Assembly (NCBI GenBank): GCA_016649455.1
Contig: JAENXO010000127.1
Location: forward strand, 1 to 7,290
Direction: 5' to 3'
Source of the DNA: Gemmatimonadota bacterium
Lineage (GTDB): Bacteria > Gemmatimonadota > Gemmatimonadetes > Palauibacterales > Palauibacteraceae
DNA: 7,290 nt
Below the pieces are notes generated by a model. The model was not told the origin of the DNA, ran no database searches, and worked only from the letters and a program-made list of their open reading frames with translations. Below are positions 1 through 5,742 of this stretch, in pieces. The first letter of the stretch is position 1. Every line of letters begins with the position of its first letter. The position numbers and the translations under genes were made by a program.

Positions 1-1
1 C

Positions 2-1222
2 CAGAACGCCGAACAGATGCTGGCGCCGGTAGTGCTCGAAAGGCTGCGCCGGGCAGAGGCCAGTGATGAAGTGGTGAACGTGCTCACGGCCGACGACTTC
101 GGCCCGGGCGCCGCCACGCGGAGCTCGGATGAAGGGCGACTGACCTGGCACTACACGGCCGGACAGGTACGGGACGTGGCGTTCTCCATCACACGTGAAT
201 CCCTGTGGGACGCGGCCCGAACGCCGGTCGGAGACCTGGACGGGGACGGCGACACGGACTACACGCGGGTGGACGCGCTGTATCGCGCCTCGGCCACATC
301 CTGGGTAGAAGCGGCCTCGTACGCTCAGCACTCCATCGCATTCCTGTCCGAGTACCTGGACTTTCCGTATCCGTGGTCGCACATGACCGCCGTCGAGGGA
401 CAGAACATCATCGGTGGCGGCATGGAGTACCCGATGATGACGCTGATCGGGGCGTATGAGGGCATGCCGACTTCGGTGCTGTATGGCACGATCGCGCATG
501 AGTTCGGGCACATGTGGTTCCCGATGATCGTCAACTCGGACGAGATCCGGTGGGCGTGGATGGACGAGGGAACCACCGTGTTCAATACGACGCAGGCGTC
601 GGGTGACTTCTATCCCGAAACCGACCCCGAGTTCAACCAGATCCGCCAGTACGTCGGCGCGGCGAACGCGGGCTACGACGCCACGATGATGAGGTGGACG
701 GACTGGGAGTATCCGACCACGTGGGGCGTGGCGGCCTATCCGAAGCCGGCCGCGGCCATGTTGGCCCTGCGTGAGATCATGGGGGAGGCGGCGTTCCTCG
801 AGGCGTTCCGCGGCTACGTCGACACCTGGGCGTTCAAGCACCCGAAACCCGAGGACTTCTTCAACTCGTTCGAGACCGCGGCCGGGCGCGACCTGGGCTG
901 GTTCTGGCGCAGCTGGTACTTCGAGCAGTGGATGCTGGACCATGCGATCGGCGGAGTGGAAACATCGGGCTCGGAAACCACGATCACGATCGACGACCTG
1001 GGTGAGTTGCCGATGCCGGCGAGAGTGGCCGTCGAACGGGCCGACGGATCCGTCGAGCAGCTCGAGGTCCCGGTCGAGACCTGGCTGGAGGGCTCACGCT
1101 CCGCCGTGCTCCGGGTAGCTTCATCCCCGGCCGTGACCCGCGTGACGCTCGATCCGCAGCAGCGATCACCTGACCGCGACCGCTCGAACGACACGTGGAG
1201 AGCCCCCGCGGGAAATGAATAG
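2..1222 (+). CDS. M1 family zinc metallopeptidase (aminopeptidase N-like), 5' end missing
   Basis: C-terminal part of a gluzincin aminopeptidase that removes N-terminal residues from peptides. The frame is open to the left edge, so the ATG at 17 is probably internal and the N-terminal beta domain lies outside. Visible motifs are the exopeptidase motif GGGMEYP (413-433), the zinc site HEFGH (497-511) followed after exactly 18 residues by the third ligand Glu (566-568) in WMDEG, and a Tyr at 737-739 in the YPKP context that fits the transition-state Tyr of the family. All catalytic residues are present, so the enzyme should be active. After about nucleotide 940 comes a small beta-rich C-terminal domain ending in a DxxRSNDTW-type tail. 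The long ERAP-like C-terminal helical domain is absent, as in short bacterial M1 enzymes. An Asp-rich segment (about 233-259) looks like a metal-binding loop. Any signal peptide would lie outside the window, so secretion is only presumed. Family is certain; substrate is unknown. Confidence 0.93.
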   Translation, partial: QNAEQMLAPVVLERLRRAEASDEVVNVLTADDFGPGAATRSSDEGRLTWHYTAGQVRDVAFSITRESLWDAARTPVGDLDGDGDTDYTRVDALYRASATSWVEAASYAQHSIAFLSEYLDFPYPWSHMTAVEGQNIIGGGMEYPMMTLIGAYEGMPTSVLYGTIAHEFGHMWFPMIVNSDEIRWAWMDEGTTVFNTTQASGDFYPETDPEFNQIRQYVGAANAGYDATMMRWTDWEYPTTWGVAAYPKPAAAMLALREIMGEAAFLEAFRGYVDTWAFKHPKPEDFFNSFETAAGRDLGWFWRSWYFEQWMLDHAIGGVETSGSETTITIDDLGELPMPARVAVERADGSVEQLEVPVETWLEGSRSAVLRVASSPAVTRVTLDPQQRSPDRDRSNDTWRAPAGNE

Positions 1223-1239
1223 ACGACCCGGAAGACCAG

Positions 1240-1263
1240 GGCCGGGGGCCTGTGCCCTCGGCC
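1240..1263. terminator. Hairpin between convergent genes, probable bidirectional terminator
   Basis: A 10-bp stem (GGCCGGGGGC with GCCCTCGGCC, one G-T wobble on the + strand) closes a 4-nt CTGT loop. It lies in the 48-bp gap between the stop codons of the M1 peptidase and the convergent mtaB gene. There is no T-run on either side, so it is not a classical intrinsic terminator. Its position and stability favour a role in ending or protecting both transcripts. Confidence 0.55.
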
Positions 1264-1270
1264 ACCGGAA

Positions 1271-2623
1271 TCAACCGCCGGAGCCGGGCTCCGTTGCCTC
1301 GAGCACGGGGAGCGCCGCCCGGCCCGTCGCCCCCATACCCGCCTTGAGGTCCGAGGCAGTTCCGGCCAGTCTCAGCCTGCGGAGCGACCCGGGCACCGCG
1401 TCCGGGCCGCGGAGCCGGACTCTCAGATAGTCGCCGGTGAGGCCTGAACTCCGGGTCTCGACCGCCACCAGCGCAGCGCCGCCGATCCGCGACGCCGCGT
1501 ACTCCGTTCCCTTCCGTACTCCGATCTCCCGCAGCTCGCGGGCCCGGGCCGCCGCCGTCGCGACATCCACCCGATCCGGCAGCGTCGCCGCATGCGTGCC
1601 AGCGCGCGGGGACCAGGGGAACACGTGGAGGTAGGTGAACGGAAGCTCCTCGATCAACTCCCTGGTCGCGGCCTGGTCCTCAGGAGTCTCACCCGGGAAG
1701 CCGGCAATGACGTCCGCCCCGAGCCCCAGCGGCGAGACGCGCCCTGCGATCTCGAGCACCCGGCTCCGGTACTGCTCCCGCGAATGCCAGCGCCGCATGC
1801 TGCGCAGCACCGGGTCGCTGCCGCTCTGCAGCGGCACGTGCAGGTGCGGCGCCAGGGCTCCGTCGGATTCGACAAGCAGGTCCACGAGTGCGTCATCGAT
1901 CTCGGTGGCTTCGATCGAACCGAGACGGAAGCGGACGCCGGGCAGGCTTTCCAGCAGCAGCGCCGCGAGCCCGGACAGGGTGTGACCCGTTCCGAGATCG
2001 TGCCCGTAGTGGCCGATGTGGATTCCGGTCAGCACGAGTTCTGAGTGCGCCTTGGCCTGGATCCGCGCCTCGGCGACGATCTCCTGCGGGTCTCGCGACC
2101 GGCTGTCCCCGCGAGCCAGTCGGGTCGCACAGAACGAGCATTTCCGGTCACAGCCGTCCTGGATCTTCAGCCACCCGCGCGTGCCCCGGCGATTCGAACG
2201 CAGGAGCGCACCGCCGATCGCCTCCTCGTGGGTGGAGATCAGCGCCGATTCCGGGGCGACGGCCAGCGCCACGGCTACCGGGTCGTGCCCTTCCACTACG
2301 CCGTCGACCTGCTCCATCGCCTCGTACTCGGAGGCCCGCAGAGCCGACGAGCAACCGACCACCACGACGCGAAGACCCGGGTGCCGGCGACCCAGCCGGC
2401 GCACGAGGCGCATCGCTTCCCGATCGGCCTCCTCGGTCACCGTGCAGCTGTTCAGGACCGCGGTGTCGGCCTGTGCGACATCGTCCACCGTCACGGCCCC
2501 GCGGCTCTCCAACTCCTGCCGCATACGCTCAGTGTCGTACTGATTCGCCTTGCAGCCGAAGGTGTGAAACCACACCGCCCCGCCGGGGTCGGATGTTTCC
2601 TGCAGGTGTCGTTCGCTCGTCAT
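1271..2623 (-). CDS. mtaB: tRNA (N6-threonylcarbamoyladenosine(37)-C2)-methylthiotransferase, MtaB-like
   Basis: Radical-SAM enzyme that converts t6A37 to ms2t6A37 in ANN-decoding tRNAs in the cytoplasm. At 450 residues it has the usual three-domain layout. The N-terminal UPF0004 domain carries the three cluster Cys: C24 in FGCKANQYD, C60 in NSCTVT and C91 in VVGCSS. The radical-SAM domain carries CxxxCxxC at C158, C162 and C165 within IQDGCDRKCSFC, then RGDSRS and LHVPLQSGSD. A degenerate TRAM-type RNA-binding region covers roughly 380-440. The GCKxNQYD and CTVTxxAD contexts favour MtaB over MiaB or RimO. The residue three after the last radical-SAM Cys is Arg, where Pro is usual. No clear ribosome-binding site precedes the ATG at 2623; an in-frame GTG at 2575 (residue 17) would start just before the FHTFGCK strand and give a more typical N-terminus. 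It is transcribed divergently from the sigma factor. Function is well supported; the exact start is uncertain. Confidence 0.92.
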   Translation of the reverse strand: MTSERHLQETSDPGGAVWFHTFGCKANQYDTERMRQELESRGAVTVDDVAQADTAVLNSCTVTEEADREAMRLVRRLGRRHPGLRVVVVGCSSALRASEYEAMEQVDGVVEGHDPVAVALAVAPESALISTHEEAIGGALLRSNRRGTRGWLKIQDGCDRKCSFCATRLARGDSRSRDPQEIVAEARIQAKAHSELVLTGIHIGHYGHDLGTGHTLSGLAALLLESLPGVRFRLGSIEATEIDDALVDLLVESDGALAPHLHVPLQSGSDPVLRSMRRWHSREQYRSRVLEIAGRVSPLGLGADVIAGFPGETPEDQAATRELIEELPFTYLHVFPWSPRAGTHAATLPDRVDVATAAARARELREIGVRKGTEYAASRIGGAALVAVETRSSGLTGDYLRVRLRGPDAVPGSLRRLRLAGTASDLKAGMGATGRAALPVLEATEPGSGG

Positions 2624-2709
2624 CGAGGGATGGTCGGTCCGTCAGCGGCGTTGCGCAACGTGGAACGTCGCGTCAACCATTGGCGGTCCGTCGGTATCAA
2701 ATCGTTTGC
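2624..2709. promoter_or_regulatory. Divergent promoter region between mtaB and the ECF sigma gene
   Basis: This 86-bp gap must hold the promoters of both divergent genes. It contains a 12-bp perfect palindrome CGTTGCGCAACG (2649-2660), directly followed by TGGAAC (2661-2666), which resembles an ECF-type -35 element. A 9-bp direct repeat CGGTCCGTC occurs at 2635-2643 and 2684-2692. On the + strand TATCAA (2695-2700) could be a -10 box only 9 bp before the sigma ATG. No good Shine-Dalgarno sequence precedes either start. The elements are visible; their assignment as promoter or operator is inference. Confidence 0.5.
2649..2660. repeat. 12-bp perfect palindrome, candidate operator
   Basis: CGTTGCGCAACG is its own reverse complement and lies mid-way in the divergent mtaB/sigma intergenic region. 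Its GTTGC/GCAAC half-sites recur as an inverted repeat with a 4-bp spacer upstream of marR (6414-6427). A dimeric regulator site is plausible but unproven. Confidence 0.4.
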
Positions 2710-3282
2710 ATGAACACGGGGACCGCATTGGCCGAATCGCGACACGACGATCCACGCGGGTCGTCCGACGAGCGGGAAGATGTCCGCCGCGCCACGGCCG
2801 GTGACATGGAAGCGTTCGAGCGACTGTACCGGACGCACGTGGCGCGAATCCACGGTCTCACGCGCCGGATGCTGGGCGAGGAGTGGGCGGACGAGTTAAC
2901 GCAGGACGTGTTCGTGAGAGCCTGGACGAAGCTGGACACGTTTCGCGGAGACTCGGCATTCGGAACCTGGTTGCACAGAGTGGCGGTCAACCTGGTGCTG
3001 GCACGCAGGAAGGAACTCAGTCGAAGCCATGACCGGTTCATTGGAGACGGAGAGGCAGTTGTCCAGCAGGCGACGGGAAGGATGGACCGCCCCGCGATAC
3101 GGCTCGAACTCGAAGCGGCGGTGACGAAACTGCCGGACGGAGCGAGACAGGTGTTCGTACTGCACGACGTAGAAGGATACAGACACCGGGAAATCGCCGA
3201 GTTGCTGGGAGTTACGACGGGAACGACGAAGGCGCAGTTGCACAGAGCGAGAATGATCCTGCGGCAGTACGTGAGCCGCTGA
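2710..3282 (+). CDS. RNA polymerase ECF-type sigma-70 factor
   Basis: A 190-residue group-4 (ECF) sigma factor that directs RNA polymerase to a specific promoter set. Region 2 spans about residues 32-103: DMEAFERLYRTHVARI, then the core-binding DELTQDVFVRAW (61-72) and the -10-recognition segment around FRGDSAFGTWLHRVAVN (78-94). A linker of about 30 residues follows. Region 4 spans about 132-186, with LPDGARQVFVLHDVEG and the helix-turn-helix REIAELLGVTTGTTKAQLHRAR for -35 recognition. The frame is open far upstream through the antisense strand of mtaB, but sigma homology begins only after residue 30, so the ATG at 2710 is the best start; the next Met (33) would cut into region 2. No Shine-Dalgarno sequence is evident and a possible -10 box lies 9 bp upstream, so translation may be leaderless. 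It heads a four-gene operon and the anti-sigma gene follows after 20 bp. Target promoters are unknown; autoregulation is likely by analogy with other ECF operons. Confidence 0.95.
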   Translation: MNTGTALAESRHDDPRGSSDEREDVRRATAGDMEAFERLYRTHVARIHGLTRRMLGEEWADELTQDVFVRAWTKLDTFRGDSAFGTWLHRVAVNLVLARRKELSRSHDRFIGDGEAVVQQATGRMDRPAIRLELEAAVTKLPDGARQVFVLHDVEGYRHREIAELLGVTTGTTKAQLHRARMILRQYVSR

Positions 3283-3289
3283 ATATGAT

Positions 3290-3293
3290 GAGG
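3290..3293 (+). promoter_or_regulatory. Shine-Dalgarno deciding the anti-sigma start
   Basis: GAGG lies 9 nt before the ATG at 3303. The two tandem ATGs at 3285 and 3288 have no purine-rich sequence ahead of them, only the end of the sigma gene. This favours 3303 as the start. Confidence 0.45.
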
Positions 3294-3302
3294 AATGAGA
3301 CG

Positions 3303-4004
3303 ATGAACGACGACCGGTTCCAGAGACTCTCGGATTACCTGGACGGCGGGCTTTCCCCGGCCGACCGGGCCGAGCTGGAGCGCGACCTCGAAGCGGATGA
3401 AGAGCTTCGGACCGTGCTGGCCGAACTTCGTTCCGTGAAGCAGGCGGGTGAATCGGTCATCGACCTGGCACCCGACACGGACCTGTGGCCCGCCATTGCT
3501 CAGCGGATCGAGGCTGACCGCGTGGTCGACCTTTCCTCCGCTCGCAGTGCCCGGCGGACGTTCACATTCACGATTCCGCAGTTCGCGGCGGCGATGATCG
3601 GGGCCCTGTTGATGGGAAGTGGAGCCCTGTGGGTGGCGCGTTCGCTGACTCCGGATGCTTCACCCGATGCGGTACCGACGGCAGCGGCGCCAGTCGATGA
3701 GCTCGACGCTGGAGATATCCGGCTCGCGGCGACCGGGGCGGTTCGTAACCCCTCGGCGAAGTCGGACCTGGCGATCGCGGCCCTCGAGCAGAGGCTCGCC
3801 GAAGGAGAGTCGGTCCTCGACTCGTCCACGGTCCGCATCATCGAACAAAGCCTCGCGAAGATCGACCGGGCCATCGAAAGCGCGACGGTCGCGCTCAATG
3901 CTGACCCGGGCAACATGTGGTTGAATCGGCATCTGGCCGATTCCAAAGCTCGCAAGCTCAGACTTCTGGAGAAGGCTGCCTTGCTTTCGGCAGTCCGGAC
4001 CTGA
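3303..4004 (+). CDS. Single-pass membrane anti-sigma factor without a zinc motif
   Basis: Predicted anti-sigma factor of the preceding ECF sigma, 233 residues from ATG 3303 (239 from ATG 3285). The N-terminal cytoplasmic part, RFQRLSDYLDGGLSPADRAE and the acidic helix after it (residues about 5-46), has the shape of the helical sigma-binding domain of ZAS/RskA-type anti-sigma factors. The HxxxCxxC zinc signature is absent: the protein has no Cys, and Asp/Glu occupy the usual cysteine region. A hydrophobic stretch FAAAMIGALLMGSGALWVA (about 94-112) is the single membrane span. An Ala/Pro/Asp-rich linker follows, then an export-side domain (about 150-233) of predicted amphipathic helices with LEQRLAEGESVLDSST and SLAKIDRAIESATVAL. 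That domain is the likely sensor. Gaps of 20 bp to sigma and 23 bp to the first DUF4097 gene support co-transcription. The role rests on gene order plus topology; the family is not firmly named. Confidence 0.82.
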   Translation: MNDDRFQRLSDYLDGGLSPADRAELERDLEADEELRTVLAELRSVKQAGESVIDLAPDTDLWPAIAQRIEADRVVDLSSARSARRTFTFTIPQFAAAMIGALLMGSGALWVARSLTPDASPDAVPTAAAPVDELDAGDIRLAATGAVRNPSAKSDLAIAALEQRLAEGESVLDSSTVRIIEQSLAKIDRAIESATVALNADPGNMWLNRHLADSKARKLRLLEKAALLSAVRT

Positions 4005-4027
4005 AGTAGAACGGAAAGGAATTAACG

Positions 4028-4882
4028 ATGATTGCGCACCTTTCGGCAGTTCTGCTCGCCGCCCTCGCGGTGGCCCCGCAGCAGCAGACCGACACGACTC
4101 TGGCCGTCGCGGCCGATGGTCGCCTGGAGATCCAGAACGTGATGGAAGGGTCGGTGACGATCCGCACGTGGAACCAGGCTCAGGCCCGGATCGTCGCCAG
4201 CTACGACGGTGACAACGCCGTCGAGGTCCGCTATTCGGCGCCCACGCTTTCCGTGCGGGTCCGACCGGAGCGGCTCTCGGATGAAGCCATGGAGTTCGAG
4301 ATCACCATCCCCAACCGAATGTCGGTCGCGGCGAATGGGATCGAGATGGAGTTCGACGCCGAGGGAATCGGCGGGAACATCTCGATCAACACAGTCGATG
4401 GCAGCATCGCGGTCGTTGGCGGAAAAGGGAACATCACCCTCAATTCCGTCGAGGGCGGCGTGACGGTTGACGGGGCGGAAGGCAACATCTCCCTGGTCTC
4501 GGTGGACGGCGATGTAACCGTCTCCCGGTCCTCGGGTGTGATCTCGGTGCAGAACGTGGACGGTGACATCACCCTCGACGGGATCACTTCGGACAACATC
4601 GAGGTGAACACCGTGGACGGCGATCTCACCTACCGGGGCACGATCCACGATGACGGGCGTTATTTCCTGTCGACACACGATGGAGACATCACCGTCACCG
4701 TGCCGGATGGGACCAACGCCCGGGTATCTGTCTCGACGTTCAGCGGCGACATGGAAGCCGACTTCCCGGTCACCCTGTCGGGAGACATAGACCAACGCAG
4801 CTTCTCGTTCACGATCGGGACGGGTAAGGCGCTGCTCGAAATCTCTACTTTCGACGGCATGATTCAACTGGAACGGCCATAG
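4028..4882 (+). CDS. Exported DUF4097-type beta-repeat protein, Asp-turn paralogue
   Basis: A 284-residue protein of the DUF4097 (LiaG-like, putative adhesin) type, predicted to be a right-handed beta-solenoid outside the cytoplasm. The N-terminus (about 1-16, with HLSAVLLAALAVA) is a short hydrophobic export signal with no Lys or Arg. An in-frame TAG at 4007 rules out a longer start. AAGGA at 4016-4020 sits 7 nt before the ATG. The body contains a turn motif of the form (T/S/N)-V-(D/E)-G at residues 122, 140, 158, 176 and 195, then THDG at 216, TFSG at 237 and TFDG at 274. Each is preceded by a strand such as GNISIN or GNITLN, so rungs are 18-21 residues apart. Acidic residues line up at the third motif position (D124, E142, D160, D178, D197, D218, D276). 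The protein has no Cys. It lies third in the sigma operon and is paralogous to the next gene. A role in envelope sensing or surface structure is inferred; no enzymatic motif is visible. Confidence 0.85.
   Translation: MIAHLSAVLLAALAVAPQQQTDTTLAVAADGRLEIQNVMEGSVTIRTWNQAQARIVASYDGDNAVEVRYSAPTLSVRVRPERLSDEAMEFEITIPNRMSVAANGIEMEFDAEGIGGNISINTVDGSIAVVGGKGNITLNSVEGGVTVDGAEGNISLVSVDGDVTVSRSSGVISVQNVDGDITLDGITSDNIEVNTVDGDLTYRGTIHDDGRYFLSTHDGDITVTVPDGTNARVSVSTFSGDMEADFPVTLSGDIDQRSFSFTIGTGKALLEISTFDGMIQLERP
4391..4861 (+). repeat. Coding repeats for Asp-type beta-solenoid turns
   Basis: Eight degenerate units encode the repeated TVDG-like turn, first at roughly 54-57 nt spacing and then at 63 nt, with a last step of 111 nt. 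Conservation is at protein level rather than DNA level, with varied codons, so the repeats are old and selected rather than recently duplicated. Confidence 0.6.
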
Positions 4883-4893
4883 TCGTCACGAAC

Positions 4894-4905
4894 GAGGAGG
4901 AGGGG
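4894..4905 (+). promoter_or_regulatory. Extended Shine-Dalgarno before the second DUF4097 gene
   Basis: The purine run GAGGAGGAGGGG lies just 5-16 bp before the ATG at 4911. It is by far the strongest ribosome-binding site in the window and contrasts with the sigma gene, which has none. It suggests that this last gene is the most highly translated product of the operon. Confidence 0.6.
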
Positions 4906-4910
4906 ACACG

Positions 4911-5693
4911 ATGCGAACCTGGATGACAACCGTCGCACTGGCCTGCGCGGCCACGGTCTGCCTGCCGGCGGCCGGCATGGCGCAGGACTTCGAGTGGAAC
5001 GGACGGATAGACCGCGGCGATCGGATCGAGATCAAGGGTATCAACGGCGAGATCAATGCCTCCTACACGTCGGGCTCCGAGGTCCGCGTCAGCGCGACCA
5101 AGGAGGCCAAGAAGAGCGATCCGAAGGATGTGCGGATCGAGGTCGTGGAGCATTCCGGCGGCGTTACGATCTGCGCCGTGTATCCCGATGTCGACGGAAA
5201 GAAGAACGAGTGCAAGCCTGGTGACGACGGCCGCCTGAGCTCGAGCGACAACGATGTGGCCGTCCATTTCACGGTCCAGGTACCGGCCGGCGTGGTCCTC
5301 GAGGCAAAAACGGTGAACGGCGGTGTGGATGCGGGTGGGCTGCAGAGTGATGTGATCGCCACCACCGTGAACGGCGGGATCAAGGTGTCCACCAGCGGCC
5401 TGGCCAGGGCCAATACGGTGAACGGCTCGATCCAGGCGTCGATGGGCCGCGCCGACTGGACCGGCGACCTCGATTTTGAGACCGTCAACGGAAGCATCAC
5501 GGTAGCTATGCCGGCAGACGTCGGCGCCCGGGTACGGGCCAGCACGGTGAACGGCGGCATGGAATCGGACTTCCCGCTGACGATCCAGGGAAAGTTCTCG
5601 AATCGGAAGATGGAAGGGACGATCGGTGGAGGTGGACGGGACCTGAACCTGGAGACCGTCAACGGATCGATCCGACTCAAGAAGTCCGGCTGA
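4911..5693 (+). CDS. Exported DUF4097-type beta-repeat protein, Asn-turn paralogue
   Basis: A 260-residue secreted protein with a clear Sec signal peptide: MRT n-region, hydrophobic core to about residue 20, and likely cleavage after AGMA (24) before QDF. The mature protein contains DUF4097-type beta repeats with the turn T-V-N-G at residues 134, 152, 169, 191, 212 and 249, plus a related INGE at 44-47. In all six the third residue is Asn, where the preceding paralogue has Asp or Glu. From the C-terminus the spacings (37, 21, 22, 17, 18) nearly match those of the paralogue (37, 21, 21, 19, 18). Where the paralogue has two extra rungs, this protein has a segment with two Cys (C88 in TICAVYP and C101 in NECKPG) that could form a periplasmic disulfide. 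It ends in a basic RLKKSG tail. It is the last gene of the operon, 28 bp after its paralogue, with a very strong ribosome-binding site. Likely periplasmic or surface-exposed; function unknown. Confidence 0.87.
   Translation: MRTWMTTVALACAATVCLPAAGMAQDFEWNGRIDRGDRIEIKGINGEINASYTSGSEVRVSATKEAKKSDPKDVRIEVVEHSGGVTICAVYPDVDGKKNECKPGDDGRLSSSDNDVAVHFTVQVPAGVVLEAKTVNGGVDAGGLQSDVIATTVNGGIKVSTSGLARANTVNGSIQASMGRADWTGDLDFETVNGSITVAMPADVGARVRASTVNGGMESDFPLTIQGKFSNRKMEGTIGGGGRDLNLETVNGSIRLKKSG
5310..5672 (+). repeat. Coding repeats for Asn-type beta-solenoid turns
   Basis: Six copies of a segment encoding TVNG followed by Gly or Ser and then an aliphatic residue. The core is nearly constant at DNA level (ACCGTGAACGG or ACCGTCAACGG), with spacing of 51-66 nt and a last step of 111 nt. 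The DNA similarity is higher than in the upstream paralogue, so either codon choice is constrained or these rungs have been homogenised more recently. Confidence 0.6.
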
Positions 5694-5709
5694 GCGGAAG
5701 CCTGCCGGA

Positions 5710-5726
5710 GGGTCCGAATCGGACCC
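5710..5726. other. Perfect inverted repeat just after the operon's last stop codon
   Basis: GGGTCCGA, a single A, then TCGGACCC form a perfect 8-bp inverted repeat 16 bp after the stop of the second DUF4097 gene. As RNA it would fold as a 6-bp stem with a 5-nt loop. It precedes the main terminator by 16 bp and has no T-run of its own. It may protect the 3' end of the transcript or pause polymerase. Confidence 0.45.
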
Positions 5727-5742
5727 GGTAATCCGAGGAAGG

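Noticed and set aside
2648..2676. TTGACG (2671-2676, - strand) as the mtaB -35 box
   Set aside because: At 17-bp spacing the expected -10 hexamer reads CAACGC, which does not resemble a -10 element.
1888..2709. Upstream extension of the sigma reading frame to give a 464-residue protein
   Set aside because: The extra part lies antisense to mtaB, is Arg/Pro/Ser-rich shadow sequence without domain features, and sigma homology starts only after 2800.
3285..3302. Tandem ATGs at 3285/3288 as the anti-sigma start
   Set aside because: No Shine-Dalgarno precedes them, whereas GAGG at 3290-3293 serves the ATG at 3303; it cannot be fully excluded because of possible translational coupling to the sigma stop.
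4022..4867. Long - strand open frame opposite the first DUF4097 gene with a repetitive Asp/Val/His translation
   Set aside because: The periodicity is the mirror of the solenoid repeats on the + strand; there is no ribosome-binding site and no recognisable domain.
4911..4961. Lipoprotein signal around the Cys residues at positions 12 and 17 of the second DUF4097 protein
   Set aside because: The residues before each Cys do not fit a lipobox and the hydrophobic core would be too short; the AGMA-QDF site fits ordinary signal peptidase cleavage.
4391..5672. CRISPR-like or DNA-level tandem repeat array
   Set aside because: The repeats are in-frame protein turns of variable spacing and sequence within two coding regions; there are no constant repeats with unique spacers.
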